Below are positions 5,832 through 14,609 of a DNA stretch of 28,958 nucleotides, one piece after another. Under the pieces are notes generated by a model. It was not told where the DNA came from. It saw only the letters and a program-made list of their open reading frames with translations, and ran no database searches. The DNA comes from a virus. The position numbers were made by a program, and so were the translations under genes. The stretch lies in IMG/VR virus record IMGVR_UViG_3300008117_000622, positions 1-28,958 of that record. The stretch is one strand, 5' to 3'. Numbering within the stretch: the first letter of the stretch is position 1; the number at the start of each line of letters is the position of its first letter.

Positions 5832-6401
5832 TTATAAAATAATTAAATTACTATAAAGTTTTTTATTATCAATTAAAATCTTTTTTAATTCGTTAGGTGA
5901 GATTGTATCTGTATTAATATCGGCTAATTCGCCAAGATATGGTTGTGTTTGCAATGTTTTTAAAATAAATTTACTGCAAAATGTTTCTTTACTAATTGAT
6001 TTTTTTTTAGTTAAATATAAACCTAATTTATTTAAAATTTTAATATTATCTATTGCAGAAAAAAAAGCTCGCATTTGTGAGTATTTAGGTTTTAAAGCAA
6101 GTTGATTATTAATATCTTCTTGAAATTTTAAAATGCTTGTTTGATAAAAAGGTCTTGCAAAAGCCGTTAAAACTTTGTCTTTTTTTTCTAGCAACTCTTC
6201 TCGGTGAATTTTCCAATCTACTTCAATTAAACCATTTTTAGAATTTACTTCATAATATTTGCTATTAATAATAATACCACAATGCTCCCAAAAGCCATTG
6301 GTTGCTTTTTGTATGATACCACGAATAGGAGTTGTAAATAACCGATAAAAACTATCCCTAGTGCTATAAAATACAATAGTTCCAGTTACTAAATTTTCCA
6401 T
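5832..6401 (-). CDS. Permuted papain-like (NlpC/P60-type) protein B
   Basis: The 189-aa protein shows VTGTIVFYSTRD, then WEHCGIII with His40, YYEV with Glu51, and a late FCSKFI with Cys142, the His-Glu-Cys order of circularly permuted NlpC/P60 proteins. It looks like a distant paralogue of the 204-aa protein two genes downstream. No signal peptide is visible, so it would need the holin to reach peptidoglycan. It follows the fibre chaperone gene by eight bases and is the first gene of the lysis block. A peptidoglycan hydrolase is likely; other activities of this clan cannot be excluded. Confidence 0.72.
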   Translation of the reverse strand: MENLVTGTIVFYSTRDSFYRLFTTPIRGIIQKATNGFWEHCGIIINSKYYEVNSKNGLIEVDWKIHREELLEKKDKVLTAFARPFYQTSILKFQEDINNQLALKPKYSQMRAFFSAIDNIKILNKLGLYLTKKKSISKETFCSKFILKTLQTQPYLGELADINTDTISPNELKKILIDNKKLYSNLIIL

Positions 6402-6409
6402 ATTAAAAA

Positions 6410-7006
6410 TTAAAAAATAGGGTTAATAGATTTTACTTCCTCAATAGTTTTGCACTCATTAAGTTGTTGTAAATATTTTGCTAAAACTTTTGACAAATTA
6501 TTTGTTCTTTGTGCCAAATGTCCTAAAATTGATAGTGCTAAATTTTTATCTAAACAAATAACTATATTTTCATCAGTTATAACATTATTTACAACTTTTT
6601 TTGTAGGGTAATGAAACTCAGTAGTAAAATTATTATCTTGCAAGATTATTGTAATTAATAAAATAGTGCAAGGATTAATTATTGAACCTCCAGTTTTCAT
6701 TACTTTAAAAACAAAATCAACAATTACATTACTTTTTTTACCATCAATAATTAAATAAGCACTATGTATTGCAGGTTTTAAATTTTCTTGATGATGTTGT
6801 GCTATAATTTCACCTTCTTTGTATTTTTTATAATATTCAAGTAATGCAAAATAAGGTTGTATTTTACCATTAAGATTTACCATAATTTCATTGCTATTTA
6901 TAGCATTTTGATACTCTTCTTCTGTAATAATTATAAACGGTTCTTCACTTTCAAAATTAAGCGGTTTGTAATCAATTATAATATCTTCTTTGTAAAATGC
7001 TTTCAT
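6410..7006 (-). CDS. Tail fibre assembly / DUF4376-like protein
   Basis: The 198-aa protein sits directly after the giant fibre gene (stop and ATG overlap as TAATG) with a good ribosome site GAGG five bases before the ATG. Its N-terminus (FIIITEEEYQNAINS, then LNGKIQPY) resembles the start of fibre-assembly proteins. The C-terminal LAQRTNNLSKVLAKYLQQL and CKTIEEVKSI resemble the DUF4376 end, where an amphipathic helix is followed by A-x-T-x-x-E-L/V. The middle carries a hydrophobic stretch around 110-122 (TILLITIILQ). It probably folds, trimerises or tips the large fibre. Confidence 0.6.
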   Translation of the reverse strand: MKAFYKEDIIIDYKPLNFESEEPFIIITEEEYQNAINSNEIMVNLNGKIQPYFALLEYYKKYKEGEIIAQHHQENLKPAIHSAYLIIDGKKSNVIVDFVFKVMKTGGSIINPCTILLITIILQDNNFTTEFHYPTKKVVNNVITDENIVICLDKNLALSILGHLAQRTNNLSKVLAKYLQQLNECKTIEEVKSINPIF

Positions 7007-10000
7007 TATATCCTCACTGTTTTAAAAGTATTAGCGGCGGTTTTTTGTGTTCTAAAAGTTGCCGAAGTATTAGCTGCAATGGTAGTGTTACCAATGTAAG
7101 TATTACCAGTATTGCCAGCCATAGTTATTGTGAAGCCAGTTGCTATATTAACAATAGCCCAAGTAAAACTTGCAAAAGTTTCTAAACTTGACATTACACC
7201 AGCATCTGTATTTGTGCCAGTAGGTAAAGTAAATGTAATATTAGCAGTGGGGGTGCTTTCAATTACAAGTGTTAAAATCTGTGCTATTGTTAAAGTAGAG
7301 GTTGTGCTTAATACAGTAAATGCAGCATTACCTTCGTATAAATTTGCTCTGGTTTGCAGTCCATTATTTCTAATTCTAGCAATACTTGTAGTTCCTGCAA
7401 AAAAATTATGCTGTGCTCCTGTTGATGCCACACTATACCACAAAGTGTTACTAGAAATACCAATAGCATAATCTGACGTTGATCCTCCGATGGCCGGGAA
7501 CAAAACTATTTTTGTGCCTACACTTCTTGTATTAAAACTTGGCACATCGGTTCCATTTGGATTAAAATCAATTCTATTTCCAGTTGTTCCGTTTAAATAA
7601 ATTTGACCAAGTCCAGTAGCGGTATTATTTGCTCTAGTCGTGGTAATCTGTCCAGTGCCAAAAAAACCCCCTGAGCCAGTTAATTGAGATGCCAGTGTTG
7701 AGCCACCATATATTGAAACATTTGCGGTTGAATTTGGCACTGATAGCCACATATCGTTTCCATTAGAGCCTATTGCCATATCTACAGTGACAGCACTTAT
7801 AGTTGGGCGGAGCACTAACTTTGTCCCCACCGTTCGTGTTGTTGTCGCTGGTGCACCCGTGCCAACATCAAACCATTCAATCCTACTACCTAAATCGCCA
7901 CTCATAAGAATAGCAGCTTGCTGATTTGTAGCATCCCAAAATTTAGATGCGGCAATCCTGTCTAATCCTGTAATTTTATAAAAAATAGCATCTATGTAAT
8001 TAGTCAAAATTTCGTCTAAATACAAAATGTAAGCATTCCCAGTTGGAATTGTTGCACCGAAATTTGTGCCTGAATGAGACCACGATCCGCCACTAATATT
8101 TACTGTATAACAGCCAATACCAGAGGCAACACCTGTTAAGGCAACAACATAAATATCGTATTCCGTGTTACTTACCTGCACCACCCGTGTATTGCCTATA
8201 TCTAATGCCCCACCTTTCCCTAAAATAAGACCTCGCCCCCAAGCATAAAAATTACCCAAACTGCCTATTGTGAAGTCCACACCATCACTGGTATTTAAGT
8301 AAAAAATATACTCGGATGCTCGTTTAGCATCGGTAAGCGCAGAATTGTTATAAAGAATTTTAAGTGTTAATTTTTCCCTAGTTTGTGTGGTTGTCCAGCG
8401 ACCTACATAAATATAAGTGTCTGTTCCGCCAGTGTTGGCTGGTAAAGTGTTGGTATAAAACTTCGCATTACCTGCGGCTAAAAGAGCAGAGGTGGTTGCA
8501 GTTGTAGAATTTCCAAATAAAGAAGCTGTAATAGTTCCAGCACTAAAATTACCGCTTGCATCTCTACTTACTATTGCATTGGCTGTATTTAAATCTGTCG
8601 CAGTTGTTGCAGAGTTTGAAACTTTATTAGCAGTTGTTATTGTATTTAATTTTGTATCGGCAATAGAGCCAGCTAGCATTGTATTTGTAACCGTTGCGGT
8701 ATCGCTAGTAGTGATAATAGTTCCATTAACATTTGGCAAAGAATAAGTTCTAGTTGTTGCTGTTCCTATATTAGATAGTTGAAATTGTGCTTTTTTAGTA
8801 TTATCTAAATTATCTTGAAAAAATGTTGTATTGTTAGTAAAAGTTTTATTTGTTAATGTTTGAGCTCCCGTTAATGTAACTCCATCAGTTATACCATAAC
8901 CGCTAATAGTTGTTGGTTTGCTTGCAATACTACTAAATAAAGGTGCTATTGTAACGGCTGTTCCTACACCTGTAACTCTACCTTTTGCATCAATTGTTAA
9001 TGGGTTTATTGTGGTTGCACTTTGATATGTTCCAGCAACAACACCACTATTAGCAAGAGTTGTTGTAATTGCAGTTGTGCCCGAACCAGTTATATCGCCA
9101 CTTAATGTAATACTTTGATTGCCAGTTAAATAAGTTGAATTATCATAACTTATAGTAGTGCCACTAATTTTAACAAAACCAGTTCCGTTTAATGCAGGTT
9201 GACCACCCAAACCAGCAAGTGTATAGTTAGGTATATTTAAAACATTAGAAGCAAAATTAGATGCACCACTATTGCCAGTCGTTGTTAAACTAATTGCATT
9301 TTGTTTATTATTAAAAGTGTTCCAATCTGTATTAGATAAAGCACCGCTTAATGTAGAGCTTGCTGTTTGAATACCTATTGATACAGCGGAGCTACCATTA
9401 AAAGAAGTGCCAGTTAAAGGGCTACTAATAGTTAAAGCATTTGGTGTATTAGCTGTAATTGTAATATCCGCACTTCCATTAAATGAAACTCCATTGATAT
9501 TTCTAGCGGTTTGTAATGTTGTAGCAGTTGTAGAATTACCGCTTAATGCACCAGTTATTGTTCCAGCACTAAAATTACCGCTTGCATCTCTTAAAACAAT
9601 ACTATTAATTGTATTTGTTGAAACAGCACTTGTTGCAGAGTTTGCAACTTTGCCTGCGGTAGTAATTGTATTTAATTTACTATCAGCAATAGAGCCAGCT
9701 AACATTGTATTACTAACACTACCTACATCTCCACTTCCAATTAAATTGCCACTTGTAGTAGGTAAAGTAAATGTAGTAGTGCCAGCAACGGCAGGGGCTT
9801 GTAATGTAGCTCCACCACTTGTTGCTCCTACATATTGAATACTGCTAATTCCAGTTAATGCTTGATTGCCACTTGCTCTATTTAATACAATAGCAGTTGT
9901 GCCAATATAAACAGTTGATGCACCTAAAACATTGCTAGGTATAGTGCCAGTTAGTTTATTAGCATTTAAACTAGTAATCCAAGTAGGGTTAGCATAAGCA

Positions 10001-10509
10001 CCACTTAATAAAACATATCTAGCATCTAAATCAGTGCTTGTAAAACTTGTAACATGTCCAAAATCATCTACATTGGCAGATTGTAAAACATTGCCACCAC
10101 TATTAACAACATTAGCTTGTGTTGATGTATCACTATGCGATATTGTGCGGTTTGCAGATAAATCGCCGCCACCAGCTAAGCCACTTCCAGTTGTAATTGT
10201 TGTTAGTTTATCGACTTTATTATTTAAAGTGTTAACAATATCACTTGTGCTATCAAGTAAGTTCCAGTTAGTTCCGTCGCTTTTATAAAGACCAGCTTGC
10301 TTATAATTTACAAGCCATACTCCACTTGATTGTTCTACTAGCCATATTTTGTCAGTATGTTGATTAGCAAGTGGTAAATTTGCAAAAGTTAAAACTTTGC
10401 CTTCAATCTCATTAGCACTATTTGCAATTTCGGTTACAATATTGGTTACAATATCAATAACTTCTCGTTTGCTTGCATATTCTTGTTCGTAATAACCGCT
10501 TGTTTTCAT
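7006..10509 (-). CDS. Giant repeat-rich tail fibre protein
   Basis: The 1167-aa protein is the longest in the window. The N-terminal about 85 residues include a short helix and a KSDGTNWNLLD motif that probably attaches to the baseplate or collar. A very long Ser/Thr/Asn/Gly-rich beta shaft follows with recurring NTMLAGSIAD, RDASGNFSAGTIT and GNSTTATT motifs. A second region holds two copies of an about 80-residue unit (TRxVGTKxVL, then D-x-A-I-G), and the C-terminus ends in a beta-rich tip. It overlaps the upstream gene by 4 nt. Such low-complexity shaft plus variable tip is typical of host-recognition fibres. The central C-terminal part (about 7800-8300) is visibly richer in G+C than the rest. 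Confidence 0.9.
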   Translation of the reverse strand: MKTSGYYEQEYASKREVIDIVTNIVTEIANSANEIEGKVLTFANLPLANQHTDKIWLVEQSSGVWLVNYKQAGLYKSDGTNWNLLDSTSDIVNTLNNKVDKLTTITTGSGLAGGGDLSANRTISHSDTSTQANVVNSGGNVLQSANVDDFGHVTSFTSTDLDARYVLLSGAYANPTWITSLNANKLTGTIPSNVLGASTVYIGTTAIVLNRASGNQALTGISSIQYVGATSGGATLQAPAVAGTTTFTLPTTSGNLIGSGDVGSVSNTMLAGSIADSKLNTITTAGKVANSATSAVSTNTINSIVLRDASGNFSAGTITGALSGNSTTATTLQTARNINGVSFNGSADITITANTPNALTISSPLTGTSFNGSSAVSIGIQTASSTLSGALSNTDWNTFNNKQNAISLTTTGNSGASNFASNVLNIPNYTLAGLGGQPALNGTGFVKISGTTISYDNSTYLTGNQSITLSGDITGSGTTAITTTLANSGVVAGTYQSATTINPLTIDAKGRVTGVGTAVTIAPLFSSIASKPTTISGYGITDGVTLTGAQTLTNKTFTNNTTFFQDNLDNTKKAQFQLSNIGTATTRTYSLPNVNGTIITTSDTATVTNTMLAGSIADTKLNTITTANKVSNSATTATDLNTANAIVSRDASGNFSAGTITASLFGNSTTATTSALLAAGNAKFYTNTLPANTGGTDTYIYVGRWTTTQTREKLTLKILYNNSALTDAKRASEYIFYLNTSDGVDFTIGSLGNFYAWGRGLILGKGGALDIGNTRVVQVSNTEYDIYVVALTGVASGIGCYTVNISGGSWSHSGTNFGATIPTGNAYILYLDEILTNYIDAIFYKITGLDRIAASKFWDATNQQAAILMSGDLGSRIEWFDVGTGAPATTTRTVGTKLVLRPTISAVTVDMAIGSNGNDMWLSVPNSTANVSIYGGSTLASQLTGSGGFFGTGQITTTRANNTATGLGQIYLNGTTGNRIDFNPNGTDVPSFNTRSVGTKIVLFPAIGGSTSDYAIGISSNTLWYSVASTGAQHNFFAGTTSIARIRNNGLQTRANLYEGNAAFTVLSTTSTLTIAQILTLVIESTPTANITFTLPTGTNTDAGVMSSLETFASFTWAIVNIATGFTITMAGNTGNTYIGNTTIAANTSATFRTQKTAANTFKTVRI
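8495..8694 (-). repeat. Fibre-gene direct repeat, copy 2
   Basis: This 200-bp segment aligns without gaps to 9521-9720, at a fixed offset of 1026 bp (342 codons). It includes an identical stretch of over 30 bases (8534-8565 with 9560-9591) encoding the RDASGNFSAGTIT motif. Confidence 0.85.
9521..9720 (-). repeat. Fibre-gene direct repeat, copy 1
   Basis: This is the partner of 8495-8694. Because the offset is a multiple of three, recombination between the copies would delete 342 codons in frame and give a shorter but intact fibre. Confidence 0.85.
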
Positions 10510-11090
10510 AGTGCTTCAATAATTATCGGTATATTTGTTAAAGAATTTGGGCTGTTGTATATCTTAAAAGTAGCTGTTTGATAATTAATAAAGTTTAAAT
10601 ATGTTTCGTGCAGGCTTCTAATACCATTAGTTCCGTTATTATAAAAATCACTATCACCAATAAGTCCATTACTTTTTGTAGCAAAAACTTCTATCAATGC
10701 ACCATTAAAATTTTCAATTGCAGAATTTATCAATTTAAAATTATATTTTTTAGTATTACTTACATTAACAGTCCAGCTTTCATTAGCAGTAATAATAACA
10801 GGAGTTCCACTAACAACTTGTAAATTTACATTATCATAAACTACCGACAAAATAACAGTTGCTTCAAGAATAGTATTACTAACAGCTTCAAAAATTTTAG
10901 TGCCATTAAAAATATCAAGATTAGCTCCATCATTAACAACGGCAAGCCCAGTAATATTTATTTTACAATAAGTATCAAGTGCAATAAGATGGTTACCTTC
11001 TATTTGTAAAGTTAAAACATTACCTTCGGTTTTATATCTTACCACCGCTCCATTAATAACTCTATTATTTGTAAGTGTTGTAGATAACAT
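10506..11090 (-). CDS. Beta-rich fibre-associated protein of unknown function
   Basis: The 194-aa protein is rich in Asn, Thr, Val and Ile in alternating patterns (NVLTLQIEGNHLIAL, INITGLAVVNDGANLDIF), suggesting an all-beta fold, with no Cys cluster or TM. It overlaps the giant fibre start by 4 nt (ATGA) and follows the DUF4376 gene, so it belongs to the fibre module. It may be an adaptor between baseplate and the large fibre or a small fibre in its own right. The C-terminus (FINYQTATFKIYNSP) has no motif I recognise. Confidence 0.6.
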   Translation of the reverse strand: MLSTTLTNNRVINGAVVRYKTEGNVLTLQIEGNHLIALDTYCKINITGLAVVNDGANLDIFNGTKIFEAVSNTILEATVILSVVYDNVNLQVVSGTPVIITANESWTVNVSNTKKYNFKLINSAIENFNGALIEVFATKSNGLIGDSDFYNNGTNGIRSLHETYLNFINYQTATFKIYNSPNSLTNIPIIIEAL

Positions 11091-11092
11091 AT

Positions 11093-11533
11093 TTAATAAT
11101 TTACAATAATTTTTTTAATATCATCAATGGTTTTAGCATTTTCTACTGCTTTGTTCTGTTGAGCTTCGGTAAAATAAATTTTACCTCTTTGATTTTTTAT
11201 TGCATTTGCTAATTCTATCATTTGCTGTTTGGTCATATTAATTGGGTTTCCGTCAATATCTAACCATATAGTATTTTCATCTAACAAAATAGAGCCCATA
11301 ATATTGCTACTAGCTATTTCACTTGCGACAAAATATTTATTCATATAAAAAACAGGCTCATATAACTTTATGTCTTTTACTTGTTTTATTTCGGCAAGTT
11401 TTAATGTTTTGGCTTTTTCAAAATAATATTCTTTTTGCTCTTCTGTATTTGCTACTTTTGCTTCATAATCGGCAAAAATTATATCACTTTCAAAAAATAC
11501 TTTTTTATTGTCTATAATATTATAATAAATCAT
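11093..11533 (-). CDS. DUF4376-like fibre partner protein
   Basis: From the ATG at 11533 the product is 146 aa. The start is fixed by AGGAG five bases upstream; a longer open frame (to 11587) only overlaps the preceding gene. The sequence follows the DUF4376 pattern: EKAKTLKLAEIKQVKD, then SSNIMGSILLDENTIWLDIDG with the W-x-D-x-D-G signature, MTKQQMIELANAIKNQRG and ENAKTIDDIKKI at the end. Proteins of this type sit beside phage fibre genes and are taken to be fibre chaperones or tip components. The gene starts one base after the preceding stop. Confidence 0.75.
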   Translation of the reverse strand: MIYYNIIDNKKVFFESDIIFADYEAKVANTEEQKEYYFEKAKTLKLAEIKQVKDIKLYEPVFYMNKYFVASEIASSNIMGSILLDENTIWLDIDGNPINMTKQQMIELANAIKNQRGKIYFTEAQQNKAVENAKTIDDIKKIIVNY

Positions 11534-11534
11534 T

Positions 11535-12155
11535 TTAACTCCTAATTTTAATTGCTTTAATAATCCCAGTTTGGTTTGAAACTCCACCTACTATATTAAA
11601 ATTTTTCCAATAAATTCTGCCGTCATTAGTATAAGCGAGACCATTATTTATTGCTGTAAAGCCGTTATTTGTGCCGACAACAAGACAATCGTTTGAGATA
11701 GTCCCGTCTTGCTCATTACCATAGACGGCAAAATCAGAAAAACCTGTTGTAGTTAATGATATTGATAGCTTAACATCAAATTCCAAAAACTCTGTTGTAT
11801 TTATAATTAAAGCATTGCCACTTCCAGCAGTTGAGCTAACAAATACTATTTGTTGACTTGCGCCTAAGACAAGTTTTTTATCGTTTGCATCCCATCTTGA
11901 AAATGCAATTATATTAGATGAATTTGTGCGAATAAGAGCATAATCCATTATACCTAAGTTTGTGTAACCACTAGGAACGGTAGGTGATGTTGCAGATACA
12001 CTAAACAAAATATCATAGGCACCGCTTGTATTATTTTGAATAACAAAAGTTCTATAAAAAGTGTTAGCTACTCTTGCCCCAGTATCTAATCCATTATTTG
12101 TATCACCAGCAGTCCAGCTACCAGTAGATTGTATTTTTTTCCTTATAGTTGGCAA
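11535..12155 (-). CDS. Tail fibre tip-like protein
   Basis: The 206-aa protein looks like the C-terminal half of a phage fibre: GLDTGARVANTFYRTFVIQN, LFSVSATSPTVPSGYTNLG and ALIRTNSSNI form the pattern common in receptor-binding fibre tips. The listed start is a TTG at 12155; the frame stays open further upstream (NSSGIQIY precedes it). The gene overlaps the previous fibre gene by 13 nt and lies in its -1 frame. It may be a separately translated tip, a second half reached by frameshift, or the result of a mutation that split one fibre gene. The start is therefore uncertain. Confidence 0.65.
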   Translation of the reverse strand: MPTIRKKIQSTGSWTAGDTNNGLDTGARVANTFYRTFVIQNNTSGAYDILFSVSATSPTVPSGYTNLGIMDYALIRTNSSNIIAFSRWDANDKKLVLGASQQIVFVSSTAGSGNALIINTTEFLEFDVKLSISLTTTGFSDFAVYGNEQDGTISNDCLVVGTNNGFTAINNGLAYTNDGRIYWKNFNIVGGVSNQTGIIKAIKIRS

Positions 12156-12643
12156 ATATATTTGAATTCCTGAGGAATTGTGGCAGGATTGACATTTTCT
12201 ACTTTAATAAAGTTAGTGCCATCATATCTAAAAGCAACATCCCTAGTAGTTAAAATATCACCAGTTACAACATCGGTTCCATCGGCTTTTTTAAGATTTT
12301 TGACACCAGCACTATTGACATTGATTGTTGAAGCTCCACTATTGGCATTGCCAGCACGAAAGCGAATAATCATTCCGTTAAAATAACCTTCGCCAGCTCC
12401 ACTTGAAACTGGTGACTTAAAAGGCGAAACTGGTGTCAATACATAAGCATTGGCAGTCCCTGAATCGGTAAAGAATTGACCGCCACTTGAATATCTTGCA
12501 GAACCAATACCAAGTTGTTCTAAATTAGAAGTAGATGGAGTTTGACCAGAGCTAATAACAAAATTATCAACATCGGCAAGCTGGTTCCATTCGCTAGCTC
12601 CTACTGTGTTGCCATCAATTTTTGATGTATTAAAATCAGACAT
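12143..12643 (-). CDS. Tail fibre N-terminal-type protein
   Basis: The 166-aa protein begins with FNTSKIDGNTVGASEWNQLA, an N-terminus typical of short baseplate-attached fibres. It continues with NFVISSGQTPSTSNLEQLG and a beta unit (RFRAGNANSGASTINVNSAG, then GDILTTRDVAFRYDGTNF) also seen in phage fibre shafts. It ends at ICQL just after that unit, without a receptor-binding tip; the tip-like domain is the next gene. It follows the gp48-like baseplate gene, the normal fibre position in Mu- and P2-like tails. Confidence 0.75.
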   Translation of the reverse strand: MSDFNTSKIDGNTVGASEWNQLADVDNFVISSGQTPSTSNLEQLGIGSARYSSGGQFFTDSGTANAYVLTPVSPFKSPVSSGAGEGYFNGMIIRFRAGNANSGASTINVNSAGVKNLKKADGTDVVTGDILTTRDVAFRYDGTNFIKVENVNPATIPQEFKYICQL

Positions 12644-12660
12644 AGTGTTTTAAATTAGAA

Positions 12661-13266
12661 TTATAAAGCATTAGAATACCTAAAAAATAATTGAGTATTT
12701 GCTGGTTTAAGTTTATTAAACAAACAATCTAAAATTGCTGGTTGTTGAGATGTTAAAGTAAAAGGAAATGTTAAAGCAAAACCACTCGGCTTTATAGAGC
12801 TTGGTAATGTAATAACAATTGTAAATGGTGCAGAGGCTTCGCTAATTAACAAAAAAGGCAATGTTAATGGGAATGTTGATGTTGACACTCCGTTAGATAC
12901 TTCAATATTATAACCAAGAATAGATGCAACATTTTTAAATTGTTTTTCGGTTGTTGCATTGATACCAGCAAGTTTTAGCAAAACATTTAACCTTCTTTGT
13001 TCTATCGTTGAAGCTACTGGGATGCAATCATCAGGAATACCTACGAACTGTTCCCACTCTTGAATTAATGCTGTTGTTTTTTGCGGATTATACTCGTCGG
13101 CAACTTCATTTATTTTACTTCTAAAATTTAACCACTCACTAGCCAAACCTAGCAAAATTTTTCTTAATGTTGAGTCGTCCCTATTTTTAGCTTCGTGCAG
13201 GTTATCGTCTCTTAAATATTGTGCTAAAATATCGGCTTGCTGTGTTTGACTTCTTTCTTTTAACAT
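12661..13266 (-). CDS. Baseplate protein, Mu gp48-like (YmfQ/DUF2313)
   Basis: The 201-aa protein carries the signature of the Mu gp48/YmfQ family: TTALIQEWEQFVGIPDDCIP followed by TIEQRRLNVLLKLAG, then a beta-rich C-terminus. These proteins complete the baseplate wedge with baseplate J and link the fibres. Its ATG overlaps the stop of the baseplate J gene (TAATG), and the fibre gene follows 17 bases later. Order J, gp48-like, fibre is that of phage Mu and P2 (J, I, H), which supports the call strongly. Confidence 0.85.
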   Translation of the reverse strand: MLKERSQTQQADILAQYLRDDNLHEAKNRDDSTLRKILLGLASEWLNFRSKINEVADEYNPQKTTALIQEWEQFVGIPDDCIPVASTIEQRRLNVLLKLAGINATTEKQFKNVASILGYNIEVSNGVSTSTFPLTLPFLLISEASAPFTIVITLPSSIKPSGFALTFPFTLTSQQPAILDCLFNKLKPANTQLFFRYSNAL

Positions 13267-14609
13267 TATGGATAAGTTATAGTTCCTAGGGTTGCTAATT
13301 GTGAATCGCTAACTGCTGTTGTGCTTGATGGTGCCGATAATGTAAAAGTTGGCGAGTTGCCGTCTTCATCAATAACACCATAAATCAAAGCATTAATTTC
13401 GTTTAATGCAATATCACCACCGACATTGATTGAGGGGCTTTTAAAATAATCGGTAAGAGTTGTTGTGATTGCAGTTTTCATAGTCGCAGTATTAGGGCTT
13501 AATGTTGCGAATGTTATTGCAATTGGCACGGCAGTTGGTGCCGATACCACAACATAATTATCAGGAGTGTTTGCAGGTTTAATTCCGTTATCAACATCAA
13601 TAATTGCATTTTTAACAGCATTTACTTGTGAGGCTGTTGGGATTATGTTTGTATCATTATCACGAGTAAAGTAAATAGTTACATAACCAGCAGATGGTGT
13701 TGCAGTTTGAACCCAAACCCTAGTAATACCAGCAACTTTTTCTTTTATAAAAACTGGTAGCCCAGAAGCTGTAAAAGGTGCGGTAAAGTTCGCACATCTT
13801 TCATTTAAGCGAGTTCTTAATTGGTCGTCAGTTTCGGCATCTAAACCAAGTGTTAAACCATCATAACTTAAATAGCAACTATCATTAACATCGACTATTG
13901 GGCTTATTAAAGTTAATTGAGAACCGCCAGCAGAGTTGCCATTTACCCCATAATCAAGGGCTTTTATATAAACGAATGCAGTTGTAAAGCTTGCAGTTAT
14001 TGTGCCAGTGGCAGGGCTTGCAGGTGTTCCGCTTATTGTGTAGGTAAATTGAGTGTTTGAAACAACATTAATTGTTGCAGTGATATTGTAGTCGCTTTGA
14101 GAAGCTCCAGCGATGGTAACAGATACACCAGTTGCTAAATTATGATTAGCGGTGGTTGTTGCTGTTGCAGTGCTTCCGCTTCTAGTTAATGTTGTTATGC
14201 CTATTGTTTGAGCTGATATTGTTGCACTTGCTTGTGTTTCATATTGTGTGCCATCGGCTTTTTGAATTGCAGTTGCATTAGGAATTGTTGTTGAAGCAGT
14301 CCCAGTAAAAACAGCATAACCTTCGGCTTTCACTGGATCCTTTCTAGTAATACCAAACCAAGAAGCCCATAATTCTAAATACTCGCCAGTTGCAGTTTGT
14401 GGGAATAATTGTTTTAAAACTTCTTTTACATTATCGTTATTCTCATCAAAACCAGCCGACATTGACTTAACCAAGCCAAGAGCAAAAGAATTTCTAATAT
14501 TAGGATCTATTTGCTTTGATGTATCGAGCTGTCCTGCATTTACGGCAAGAATTAAGGCATTTGTAAGTCTTTCTTGAATTTGTGATATTGTTGAGAACTC
14601 AATTGCCAT
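13266..14609 (-). CDS. Baseplate J-like protein, Mu gp47-like
   Basis: The 447-aa protein has the baseplate-J layout: an N-terminal helical part with SAGFDENNDNVKEVLKQLFP and ATGEYLELWASWFGITRK, a middle GGSQLTLISPIVDVNDSC, and the conserved DDQLRTRLNERC followed by a C-terminal wedge domain (GYVTIYFTRDND, ending ITYP). Inserted at about residues 140-206 is an extra beta module (LTRSGSTATATTTANHNL, then TQFTYTISG) not needed for the J fold and also found in the 355-aa protein at 22021. It is a wedge component, between gp46-like and gp48-like genes. Confidence 0.9.
   Translation of the reverse strand: MAIEFSTISQIQERLTNALILAVNAGQLDTSKQIDPNIRNSFALGLVKSMSAGFDENNDNVKEVLKQLFPQTATGEYLELWASWFGITRKDPVKAEGYAVFTGTASTTIPNATAIQKADGTQYETQASATISAQTIGITTLTRSGSTATATTTANHNLATGVSVTIAGASQSDYNITATINVVSNTQFTYTISGTPASPATGTITASFTTAFVYIKALDYGVNGNSAGGSQLTLISPIVDVNDSCYLSYDGLTLGLDAETDDQLRTRLNERCANFTAPFTASGLPVFIKEKVAGITRVWVQTATPSAGYVTIYFTRDNDTNIIPTASQVNAVKNAIIDVDNGIKPANTPDNYVVVSAPTAVPIAITFATLSPNTATMKTAITTTLTDYFKSPSINVGGDIALNEINALIYGVIDEDGNSPTFTLSAPSSTTAVSDSQLATLGTITYP

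Noticed and set aside
7112-10288. Several rightward open frames antisense to the giant fibre gene (for example 9407-9838)
   Set aside because: They are Val/Ala/Leu-rich mirror translations of Thr/Asn/Gly-rich fibre repeats and lack ribosome sites.
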